A stretch of DNA of 5,409 nucleotides from Planctomycetota bacterium (GCA_021784975.1 JAJYGU010000089.1:1-5409), one strand, 5' to 3'; shown: positions 1-5,409, counted from the first letter of the stretch. The notes: generated by a model from the letters alone, not told the origin. Made by a program: numbers and translations.

Positions 1-70
1 GCCGCAACCCTTGGCCACCTTGGCGGTCATTCTAGACGTTTCTTGGCCGTCCGTCCAGCGGGGCAGAACC

Positions 71-1450
71 ATGCAACCACCGCCGATGGCCGCTGACCTA
101 CGTTCGGCAAGTGTGCCGCGTCGGCAGCTCGGCTTGTGGGACGCGACTTCGATCATCGTGGGCATCATCATCGCTGCCGGCATCTACCGCAGCAGCCCGG
201 ATATTGCCAAGCTGGCGCCGAATGTGCCGTGGTTGCTCGGCGTGTGGCTGCTCGGGGGGCTGTTGTCGCTGGTGGGGGCCCTTTGCTACGCGGAACTGGC
301 TACGACCTATCCCCGCGAAGGCGGCGACTATGTCTATTTGACGCGCGCGTTGGGCCGGCCGGTCGGATTCCTGTTTGCCTGGTCGCAACTCTGGATCGTC
401 CGTCCCGGCTCGATCGGGGCCATGGCCTATGCCTTCGCCGACTATGCCAACCAGATTTGGCCGCGGGCGGAAGACGCCCATGTCACGCCCGTGTTGGTGG
501 CCTATGCGGCCGGCGCCGTCGTGGTTCTTAGCGCCGTCAACTATTTGGGCATCCGCCAAGGAAAATGGACGCAGAACGGGCTGACCGCCGCCAAGGTGAT
601 CGGACTACTGGCGGTAGTGCTGGTCGGCTTAGCGTACACGGCGCCTTTGATGCCCCCAACCGGCACGATCGGGCCGCTGAAGAGCCTGAAGTCTCTGTGG
701 TCCGATTTCGGCCTGGCGATGATTCTGGTGCTGTTTACCTACGGCGGCTGGAACGAAATGGCGTTCGTGGCCGCCGAGGTCCGCCATCCGCGGCGGAATA
801 TCGTCCGCGCGTTGCTTCTGGGCACGCTGGCGGTAACCGCCATCTACCTGCTGGTCAATGCGGCCTTCCTGCACGCGCTGGGATTGGCCGGAGCGCGGCA
901 CGCCACTCCGGCCACCGACGTCTTGGAACTGGCGATCGGTCGCTGGGCCGGCTGCGCCATCAGCATTCTGATCTGCGTCTCGGCCCTCGGGGCCATCAAC
1001 GGACAAGTCTTCACCGGCGCTCGGATCTACTACGCCATGGGAACCGACCATCGGCTCTATTCGTGGTTGGGCCGCTGGGACGCGCGGCGCGAGCAGCCCA
1101 TTCGCTCGCTCTTGGTGCAGGCCGTCGTCACCTTGGCCCTGGTCATTGCCTTTGGATCCACGCCCGACGGATTCGAGAGCATGGTGATCTTCACCACGCC
1201 GGCGTTTTGGTTCTTTTTGATGTTAGTGGGCGTTTCCCTGTTTGTGCTGCGGCGGCGCGATCCGCAAACCGAGCGCCCCTACCGCGTGCCCGGCTATCCC
1301 GTCACGCCCATCGTCTTCTGTCTGTGCAGCGCATTGATGGTCTATGCCAGCGTGGCCTACGCCGTCGAACATCGCAGTTGGGAGGCGATCTGGTCCATCG
1401 CCATTCTCTTGGTGGGCGCCGGACTGAGCCTGTATGGTCGAAAACTATAG
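71..1450 (+). CDS. APC-superfamily amino-acid permease (LAT-like)
   Basis: This is a probable inner-membrane amino-acid transporter of 459 residues, close to the usual length for the 12-helix APC superfamily. The first helix holds IIVGIIIAAGIY (about 28-39), matching the family's glycine-containing substrate-binding break in helix 1. YAELATTYPREGGDYVYL (about 73-90) is the conserved stretch from helix 2 to helix 3. FTYGGWNEMAFVAAEVRHP (about 222-240) is the helix 6 signature typical of LAT-type members. TGARIYYAM (about 315-323) and RPYRVPGYPVTP (about 402-413) match later conserved loops. Hydrophobic segments continue to the C-terminus. I chose the ATG at 71 because it lies shortly before the conserved region and after GGGG at 60-63. 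The frame is open upstream to a TTG at 11, and an ATG at 86 is also possible. The substrate cannot be read from the sequence. The gene overlaps the convergent ligase gene by 6 bp. Confidence 0.9.
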   Translation: MQPPPMAADLRSASVPRRQLGLWDATSIIVGIIIAAGIYRSSPDIAKLAPNVPWLLGVWLLGGLLSLVGALCYAELATTYPREGGDYVYLTRALGRPVGFLFAWSQLWIVRPGSIGAMAYAFADYANQIWPRAEDAHVTPVLVAYAAGAVVVLSAVNYLGIRQGKWTQNGLTAAKVIGLLAVVLVGLAYTAPLMPPTGTIGPLKSLKSLWSDFGLAMILVLFTYGGWNEMAFVAAEVRHPRRNIVRALLLGTLAVTAIYLLVNAAFLHALGLAGARHATPATDVLELAIGRWAGCAISILICVSALGAINGQVFTGARIYYAMGTDHRLYSWLGRWDARREQPIRSLLVQAVVTLALVIAFGSTPDGFESMVIFTTPAFWFFLMLVGVSLFVLRRRDPQTERPYRVPGYPVTPIVFCLCSALMVYASVAYAVEHRSWEAIWSIAILLVGAGLSLYGRKL

Positions 1451-2290
1451 CCCGTTCCACTCGGTCAGCCGATATTTCGCGCAGGCAAGCTGCTCGGTAA
1501 GCTTGCGTGGCCAGTCGCTGCGTGGCGTGCCGGCGTCCCAGGCAGCCATCAGTCCTCGGCGCAGACTCTCGGCGGTTACGGCCAGATTGGTGACGAAGGC
1601 CGCGTGCCCGCGGCCGCCGCGATAATCGGGCGCCCGCGAGGGCATCTTCAGGCAACGCTCGATCAGCGGCAGCGGAAAGTCATACAAGAGCGTGCCGTGA
1701 TAGAGGAGGTGAGTGCGTCGGCAGCGAACGCTATTGCCGGAGAATTTCAGGAACCGTTCACGGGGACTGTCCCAATTTTCGCGGCCGGGGACTGGCTCAT
1801 TTTTTTCGGCCCGTTTGGCCAGTTGCGCCGTACACGGCTGAAGGCCGAAAAATGAGCCATTTCCCGGCCCGCTTTTCGAGGCGTCGATCGCCAGATCGCT
1901 CGTGCCGCGGAATGCCACCCCGGCCACCGATCCGGAAAGCCCGGCCACCAGCCGGCCGAGCACGGCGCGATGGGCTTCGCCCACGAGCCGCAACGCCGGC
2001 CGGTGCTGATAACTCAACACCAGCGAGTACATGAGACACCCGGGACCGGCAATCACGGCGGCGCCTCCGCTAACGCGACGCAGGATGGGAATGCCTGACT
2101 GGCGGCAGACGTTGACATGCACCTCCGCCTCGACCTGCGACGACCGGCCGACTACCACCACCGGCCCAGAGAACTCCCAGAGCCGCAGGGTTTCCAACGG
2201 TACCCCGGCCGCCTCGGCTTCCTCCAACAAGGCTTCGTCCAAGGCCAGGTTGGCGGCCGCGTCGGATAGGCTAAGCTCGAGACATCGCAT
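1445..2290 (-). CDS. Lipoate-protein ligase A family protein with an in-frame insertion
   Basis: This is a probable cytoplasmic enzyme of the biotin/lipoate A/B ligase fold, which attaches lipoate, octanoate or a related acyl group to a lysine of carrier domains. It has 281 residues. Visible motifs are NLALDEALLEEAE near the N-terminus, VVVVGRSSQVEAEV, RRVSGGAAV at 71-79 (the RRxSGGG-type ligand loop), GTSDLAID at 129-136, and KFSGNS at 182-187, whose K182 aligns with the catalytic lysine of E. coli LplA. LLYHGTLLYDF follows. Residues of about 137-181 have no counterpart in the family as I know it and coincide with a palindromic element. Without them the protein is about 236 residues, normal for a catalytic domain with no accessory domain. 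I chose the ATG at 2290 because family members usually start at MRxLxL. An ATG at 2311 and a TTG at 2365 are in-frame alternatives, and no clear Shine-Dalgarno sequence decides between them. Octanoyltransferase activity cannot be excluded. Confidence 0.85.
   Translation of the reverse strand: MRCLELSLSDAAANLALDEALLEEAEAAGVPLETLRLWEFSGPVVVVGRSSQVEAEVHVNVCRQSGIPILRRVSGGAAVIAGPGCLMYSLVLSYQHRPALRLVGEAHRAVLGRLVAGLSGSVAGVAFRGTSDLAIDASKSGPGNGSFFGLQPCTAQLAKRAEKNEPVPGRENWDSPRERFLKFSGNSVRCRRTHLLYHGTLLYDFPLPLIERCLKMPSRAPDYRGGRGHAAFVTNLAVTAESLRRGLMAAWDAGTPRSDWPRKLTEQLACAKYRLTEWNGL
1761..1872. repeat. Palindromic, possibly mobile REP/RPE-like element inside the ligase gene
   Basis: Two inverted arms face each other: about 1781-1811 and about 1843-1872. 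The cores are TGGCTCATTTTTTTCGGCC (1793-1811) and GGCCGAAAAATGAGCCA (1843-1859), perfectly complementary except for two extra T in the left arm. Pairing continues outward imperfectly (GCGGCCGGGGAC against the complement of TTTCCCGGCCCGC). The 31-nt centre (1812-1842) has its own small stem, GCCG-TACA-CGGC at 1827-1838. On the left the unit continues into another palindrome, GGGACTGTCCC (1763-1773). The 9-mer CGGGGACTG occurs at 1761-1769 and again at 1786-1794. The whole lies in the non-homologous part of the ligase reading frame (about 1748-1882) and leaves that frame open. That it is a dispersed, transposed element is inferred from structure and position; only one copy is in the window. Exact ends are uncertain. 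Confidence 0.7.
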
Positions 2291-2656
2291 GATGCATGCA
2301 TTGTGATTCATAACAACGCCCGCGCGAAGGTCCGGTTGTAACGGTTGGGCAAACTTCGGCCGCAACTCGCTGGCGGCCGGTCATTTGCGGACTTTAACGG
2401 CGATTGGGCGTCGGCCAACGCCTGGGGGAAACTTGAAAATTCCTCTTGGCCGCTAACTTGGGGCGGCGTTTCGACTTCGGAGCCAATCCGAGAATTATGG
2501 GGCCAAGGACCATTTGCCGCCGCGGTAATTATCTGCCACACTCATGGGGAGAGTTGTTTTCGCCGCCGCGTATCAGCTATGCGCAGCGCGAAATGTAACC
2601 TATTTTTCTCAGAGAGCGGTACGAGCGAAGGCCGCCGGACATAAAAGGCGTTCCGT

Positions 2657-2685
2657 TTGTCAAGACAAGGGAAAACGAAAATAGA
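2657..2685 (+). promoter_or_regulatory. Weak candidate promoter for the YTV gene, with an overlapping short palindrome
   Basis: TTGTCA (2657-2662) could act as a -35 box. A poor -10 candidate, AATAGA (2680-2685), lies 17 nt further on and matches the sigma-70 consensus at only three positions. The -35 candidate overlaps the short palindrome TTGTC-AA-GACAA (2657-2668), which could bind a dimeric regulator or be chance. It lies about 37-65 nt upstream of the YTV start codon. Planctomycete promoters are often poor matches to the E. coli consensus, so this is a guess. Confidence 0.2.
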
Positions 2686-2709
2686 AGGCCGTTCGCCGGT
2701 CAGAGCAAA

Positions 2710-2718
2710 GGAAGAGGG
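2710..2718 (+). promoter_or_regulatory. Ribosome binding site of the YTV gene
   Basis: The purine tract GGAAGAGGG ends three bases before the ATG at 2722, and its GGA at 2710-2712 is about 9 nt from the start. It supports this start codon, which also gives a complete signal peptide. Confidence 0.6.
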
Positions 2719-2721
2719 AAA

Positions 2722-4206
2722 ATGAAGGTTCTCGCGCGTTGGATGTTGACGGCGCTGGTGTTGGCGGTCTTGGCGGGTCCCGCTGGGGCCGAGGTCTGCA
2801 GTTCGTGCTGCTGTTTGCCGTGCCAGGAATACCGCATCGTCTATCAAACCGTTTACGAGCAGAGGCACTACACCGCCTACCGCGTGGAATACGAGACCGT
2901 CTGCGAGGAGCGGCAGGTAATGAGCTATCGCCCGGTGTTGGAGACCGCTGTCCGCGAGCAGCGTTACACAGTGGCCCGGCCGGTAACGGAAACCAGCTTC
3001 CGTGACGAAGTCTACACGGTTCAGCGGCCGGTGATGGAGACCGCCATCCGCGACTGCAGCTACAACCGCGTCCGTTACCTGCAGGAGACGGCGGTCCGCG
3101 AAGAGCGCTACCTGGTTGCCCGCCCGGTCATGGAGACCGCGGTGCGCGACGAAAGCTACACGGTCATGCGGCCGGTCTACGAGACCGCCTTTCGCACCGA
3201 GTATCACACCGTCATGCAGCCGGTGACCACCTGCCAGACTCAATGGGTGGATCGCGGCTGCTTCTCGGATCAAATGGTGCTCAAGCCGAGCTGGCCGGCC
3301 ACCCGGCTGGCCTGGCACTCGGCCAGTTGCGCCGTCGATCCGGTGACCGGCCAGACGGTCTATCAACGGGCGGGACTGTACTGGGAGCAAACGCCCCGCG
3401 GCCGTTATGAGGTGCAGCGGGTGTGGCATCCGAACGTAGTGCCCCAGCAGGTGCAAACCACCAGCTACGTACCGCAGACCGTCGCCCAGCAAATTCCCAT
3501 GCAGATGTGCAAGTATGTACCCGAACAGGTCTGCCGCAAGGTGCCGGTGCAGGTCTGCCGCATGGTCCAACAAGAGATGGTGCAAAGGGTGCCCTATACC
3601 GTATGCCGAGCGGTGGTGGAACGGGTGGAGAACAAGGTGCCCGTGCAAGTCTGCCGCATGGTCGAGGAGCAGTGCGTGCGCAAGGTCCCGGTCACGACCT
3701 GCAGGATGGTTTACGAACAGCGGGTCGAGCAAATTCCCTATCAGGTCTGCCGCATGGTGGCCGAGCCGCAGATCATCCGCGTGCCGCACTGCGTGGAGAA
3801 GCATATTCCGGTGACCTACACGTGCAGCGTTCCGCGAGTGGTGTGCTACCGCCAGCCGCTGGATGAGTGCGGCGAGCCGATTGGCGAGGCCATCCCGGAG
3901 GCGCCGGGTCCAGTCGCCGTTCCTGGTCCCGTGGCGGTCCCCGGTCCAGCCCCGGCGCCGGCTGCGGCCGTACAACACTCGCAACTGCCCGTGCCGGTCC
4001 CAGCCCCGACCCCGGCCGCCGCCGCGCCCACGCCGGCTCCCGCCCTGCCGCCGGCGGCCGCCCCGGAATCGAAGTCGGGCGGCGCCAATGAGCGGCCATC
4101 GTTGCCAAATACCCAAGCCCCGCCCGCCCCAACCAACGGCCAGACCAAGCCGCCCGCCGACGCCCGTCTGAAGCCGCCGGCCAAGGAGCCCGGAGCGGGC
4201 AAGTGA
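2722..4206 (+). CDS. Secreted cysteine-rich YTV-repeat cell-envelope protein
   Basis: This 494-residue protein is probably exported and structural, in the manner of planctomycete YTV (Pfam YTV) proteins linked to the cell wall. Residues 1-23 form a signal peptide: basic MKVLAR, a hydrophobic core, then AGA before Glu24. A cysteine cluster (C26, C29, C30, C31, C34) follows. Residues 34-177 hold nine 16-residue units of the form YTVxRPVxETAxRDEx. Residues 178-250 are a non-repeated linker rich in Trp and Tyr. Residues 258-353 hold six further 16-residue units based on VPVQVCRMV, and looser repeats run to about 378. Residues from about 390 are a Pro/Ala-rich tail including GPVAVP twice (3907-3942). 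I count 22 cysteines. No lipobox, sortase motif or membrane anchor is visible. The stop overlaps the next gene's ATG. The family assignment rests on the repeat motif; its precise role is unknown. Confidence 0.88.
   Translation: MKVLARWMLTALVLAVLAGPAGAEVCSSCCCLPCQEYRIVYQTVYEQRHYTAYRVEYETVCEERQVMSYRPVLETAVREQRYTVARPVTETSFRDEVYTVQRPVMETAIRDCSYNRVRYLQETAVREERYLVARPVMETAVRDESYTVMRPVYETAFRTEYHTVMQPVTTCQTQWVDRGCFSDQMVLKPSWPATRLAWHSASCAVDPVTGQTVYQRAGLYWEQTPRGRYEVQRVWHPNVVPQQVQTTSYVPQTVAQQIPMQMCKYVPEQVCRKVPVQVCRMVQQEMVQRVPYTVCRAVVERVENKVPVQVCRMVEEQCVRKVPVTTCRMVYEQRVEQIPYQVCRMVAEPQIIRVPHCVEKHIPVTYTCSVPRVVCYRQPLDECGEPIGEAIPEAPGPVAVPGPVAVPGPAPAPAAAVQHSQLPVPVPAPTPAAAAPTPAPALPPAAAPESKSGGANERPSLPNTQAPPAPTNGQTKPPADARLKPPAKEPGAGK
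2821..3252 (+). repeat. Tandem 48-bp coding repeats, YTV type (about nine units)
   Basis: Codons 34-177 fall into consecutive 16-residue units starting at residues 34, 50, 66, 82, 98, 114, 130, 146 and 162, without a single-residue slip. The best-conserved units (82, 98, 130, 146) follow YTVxRPVxETxxRDEx. The first two and the last are degenerate, as is usual at the edges of an array. Hydrophobic residues tend to alternate with polar ones, which suggests beta strands. At the DNA level the units have diverged, with the ATGGAGACCGC core among the best preserved. Confidence 0.85.
3493..3780 (+). repeat. Tandem 48-bp coding repeats, VPxxVCRMV type (six units)
   Basis: Codons 258-353 form six 16-residue units starting at 258, 274, 290, 306, 322 and 338. 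Cys279, 295, 311, 327 and 343 are exactly 16 residues apart. The first unit is made of two similar octads, with Cys263, 271 and 279 eight apart, so the basic module may be 8 residues (VPxxVCRx). Segments 3541-3567 and 3637-3663, exactly two units apart, match at 25 of 27 bases. This points to a fairly recent 96-bp duplication or conversion. Confidence 0.85.
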
Positions 4207-5342
4207 TGCTCAGCGGCACGCGGGTGGCGTTCGTCGGCAAGTTGGCCAGCATGGCCCGACGCGAGGCGGCGCAGCTCGTCCGCGAGCATGGCGGGGTGGT
4301 CTTGGAGAAGCCGGACGCCTCCGCCCATTGGATCGTCGTCGGCGAGCATGAAATTCCCCTGCCCGCGGCCGAAGGGCAAGAAGACTGGTTCGACGAGTCG
4401 ATCCGCGAGGCCAGCCAACGGGGCACGTTGGAGGTCATCACCGAAACGCAGCTCTTTCAGCGGTTGGGGCTGGTCGAGCCGACGCCGGAGGCGCATCGTC
4501 TGTACACGCCGGCCATGCTGGCCGATCTGTTGGGCGTGCCGGTGGCGGTGATCCGCCGCTGGCACCGTCGCGGGCTGATCGTGCCGGCCCGCGAGGTGCG
4601 GCGGCTCCCGTACTTCGAGTTCCAAGAGGTGGCCACCGCCCGGCGGCTGGCGGAGCTGCTGGCCGCCGGGATGTCGCCGTCGGCCATCGAGCGGAAGCTG
4701 GAGGCCCTGGGCCGCTTTCTGCCCGGTGTCGCCCGCCCCTTGGCGCAGCTTTCGGTGATCGTCCGGGGCAAACACATCCTGTTGCGGCAAGGCGGCGGCC
4801 TGGTCGAGCCGGGCGGGCAGTTGCACTTCGATTTCGATGCCACCGAGAGCGGCGCGGAGACGGAAGCCGCCCTGCCCTCGCTGTCGCCCTCGCCCAACCA
4901 AATGTGCCGTCTGGCGGCGGAATTGGAGGAAGACGGTCAGTTGGCCGCCGCCGCCGATATGCTTCGTGCCGCCATGGCCGCCGGTGGCCCCAAGGCGGAG
5001 CTCTGCTTCCAGGTGGCCGAACTGCTGTATCGCCTGGGCGATCTAGCCGGGGCCAGAGAACGCTACTATGTGGCTGTCGAACTGGACGAAGACTACGTGG
5101 AAGCCCGCGCGAACCTCGGCTGCGTGTTGGCCGAAACCGGCCAGCCGGAGCTGGCGGTGGCCGCCTTGGAAGGGGCGTTGGTTTTTCATAGCGAGTATGA
5201 AGACGCCCATTACCATCTCGCCCGTATCCTTGACGAATTGAACCGCCACGAGGAGGCCGAGCGCCACTGGCGCGAGTTCCTCACCCAAGCACCCGACAGC
5301 CCATGGGCGGAAGAGGCACGGCGCCGCCTAGGTCCAGCTTGA
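4206..5342 (+). CDS. BRCT-like / MerR-like HTH / TPR fusion protein
   Basis: This 378-residue protein has no signal peptide or membrane segment, so it is presumably cytoplasmic. Residues of about 2-88 look like a BRCT domain: SGTRVAFVGKL at the start, REHGGVV in the middle, and WFDES (W61, S65) fitting the W-x3-[C/S] signature near the end. Residues of about 99-165 resemble a MerR-type winged helix-turn-helix: YTPAMLADLLGVPVAVIRRW, HRRGLI, a basic wing, then PYFEFQEVATARRLAELL and GMSPSAIERKLEAL. A linker ends in GGQLHFDFD. Residues of about 231-365 form four TPR-like repeats with about 33-35-residue spacing (for example RLGDLAGARERYYVAVELD). BRCT domains bind phosphopeptides or DNA ends and TPRs bind proteins, so a regulator or scaffold is likely; the target is unknown. 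The ATG at 4206 overlaps the YTV stop. A GTG at 4203 is an alternative, and GGAG at 4192-4195 fits either. Confidence 0.85.
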   Translation: MLSGTRVAFVGKLASMARREAAQLVREHGGVVLEKPDASAHWIVVGEHEIPLPAAEGQEDWFDESIREASQRGTLEVITETQLFQRLGLVEPTPEAHRLYTPAMLADLLGVPVAVIRRWHRRGLIVPAREVRRLPYFEFQEVATARRLAELLAAGMSPSAIERKLEALGRFLPGVARPLAQLSVIVRGKHILLRQGGGLVEPGGQLHFDFDATESGAETEAALPSLSPSPNQMCRLAAELEEDGQLAAAADMLRAAMAAGGPKAELCFQVAELLYRLGDLAGARERYYVAVELDEDYVEARANLGCVLAETGQPELAVAALEGALVFHSEYEDAHYHLARILDELNRHEEAERHWREFLTQAPDSPWAEEARRRLGPA

Positions 5343-5364
5343 CGGCTGGAAACCTTGCTCGGCT

Positions 5365-5379
5365 CCCTCGACCGGAGGG
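5365..5379 (+). terminator. Weak stem-loop after the operon, possible terminator
   Basis: CCCTC-GACCG-GAGGG forms a 5-bp GC-rich stem with a 5-nt loop, starting 23 nt after the TGA at 5340-5342. No T-run follows (the next bases are GCTTGTAAAC), so it does not meet the usual intrinsic terminator pattern. It is listed because of its position. Confidence 0.2.
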
Positions 5380-5409
5380 GCTTGTAAACGCCCGCCATCC
5401 GGGTATCTT

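Larger units (their letters stand above)
2291..2721. other. Divergent intergenic region, no supported gene
   Basis: These 431 bp separate the ligase gene (leftward) from the YTV gene (rightward) and should hold the promoters of both. Its open frames (for example 2345-2644 + and 2308-2541 -) start at non-ATG codons or lack a ribosome site, and their translations look like no known protein. Weak secondary structures are visible: GCGTAT-CAGCT-ATGCGC at 2568-2584 (one G-T pair), followed 16 nt later by a T-rich stretch (2601-2607), and TCGGA-GCCAA-TCCGA at 2477-2491. They are short enough to be chance. The last 80 bp before the YTV gene are more A-rich than the genes around them, as expected for a promoter and leader. 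Confidence 0.6.

Noticed and set aside
11..70. N-terminal extension of the permease from the TTG at 11
   Set aside because: The 20 extra residues match nothing in the family, and the ATG at 71 is better placed.
565..1500. A 311-codon + strand open frame inside the permease gene
   Set aside because: It is out of frame with a clear transporter, and its Arg/Gly/His-rich translation resembles no protein. It is a high-GC shadow frame.
1604..1855. A + strand frame crossing the palindromic element
   Set aside because: It is antisense to conserved ligase motifs and ends by chance at the TGA inside the right arm of the element.
2291..2365. Longer ligase N-terminus from the ATG at 2311 or TTG at 2365
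   Set aside because: Family members normally begin at the MRxLxL segment, which starts at 2290; the upstream residues show no conserved motif. The ATG at 2311 remains possible.
2445..2507. Inverted CTTGGCC / GGCCAAG in the intergenic region
   Set aside because: A 7-bp match about 50 bp apart is expected by chance in GC-rich DNA.
2345..2644. A 99-codon + strand frame in the intergenic region
   Set aside because: It starts with TTG, has no Shine-Dalgarno sequence, and its translation shows no recognisable motif or helix pattern.
2797..2799. Cys26 as a possible lipoprotein attachment site
   Set aside because: The preceding residues are GAEV, with no small residue at -1 and no lipobox, whereas AGA before Glu24 is a good signal peptidase I site.
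3493..3780. Regular repeats that might suggest a CRISPR-like array
   Set aside because: The 48-bp units are contiguous, in frame, degenerate and encode a clear peptide repeat; there are no unique spacers.
2542..4116. A 524-codon open frame antisense to the YTV gene, itself repetitive (His/Leu/Asp-rich)
   Set aside because: Its repeats mirror the 48-bp sense repeats, it has no ribosome site, and the sense frame has a signal peptide and recognisable family motifs. Long antisense frames are common in GC-rich repeat genes.
3846..4901. A 351-codon - strand open frame across the YTV/BRCT gene junction
   Set aside because: It lies opposite two well-supported genes, and its low-complexity Gly/Ala part is just the complement of the Pro/Ala tail.

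Overview
The window looks like chromosomal DNA from a GC-rich member of the Planctomycetota, probably from the Pirellulales or a related group. The strongest evidence is the secreted protein at 2722-4206. It is built from 'YTV'-type repeats, a family known almost only from planctomycete cell-envelope proteins. The lipoate-ligase-like protein and the BRCT-MerR-TPR protein also read like planctomycete versions of their families. This placement comes from recognising protein families; no search was run.

Layout. Positions 71-1450 (+) encode an APC-superfamily amino-acid permease. It converges on a lipoate-protein-ligase-like gene at 1445-2290 (-). The two genes share the palindrome CTATAG, which gives each its last Leu codon and its stop. 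About 430 bp without a convincing gene (2291-2721) separate the ligase gene from a divergent pair on the + strand. The first of that pair is the secreted, cysteine-rich YTV-repeat protein (2722-4206). The second, at 4206-5342, is a soluble three-module protein (BRCT-like, MerR-like helix-turn-helix, four TPR-like repeats) that starts on the last base of the YTV stop codon (TGATG). No further gene is visible in 5343-5409.

Function. The permease and the ligase are unlikely to act together; they share only a convergent 3' junction. The YTV and BRCT-MerR-TPR genes form a probable two-gene, translationally coupled operon. It pairs an envelope structural protein with what looks like a cytoplasmic DNA-binding or scaffold protein.

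The most unusual feature is inside the ligase gene. A palindromic segment of about 110-135 bp appears to have inserted in frame, adding about 45 residues directly before the lysine expected to be catalytic. The open reading frame is intact. This resembles palindromic elements that colonise coding sequences, as described for Rickettsia, but here it sits at the edge of an enzyme active site.
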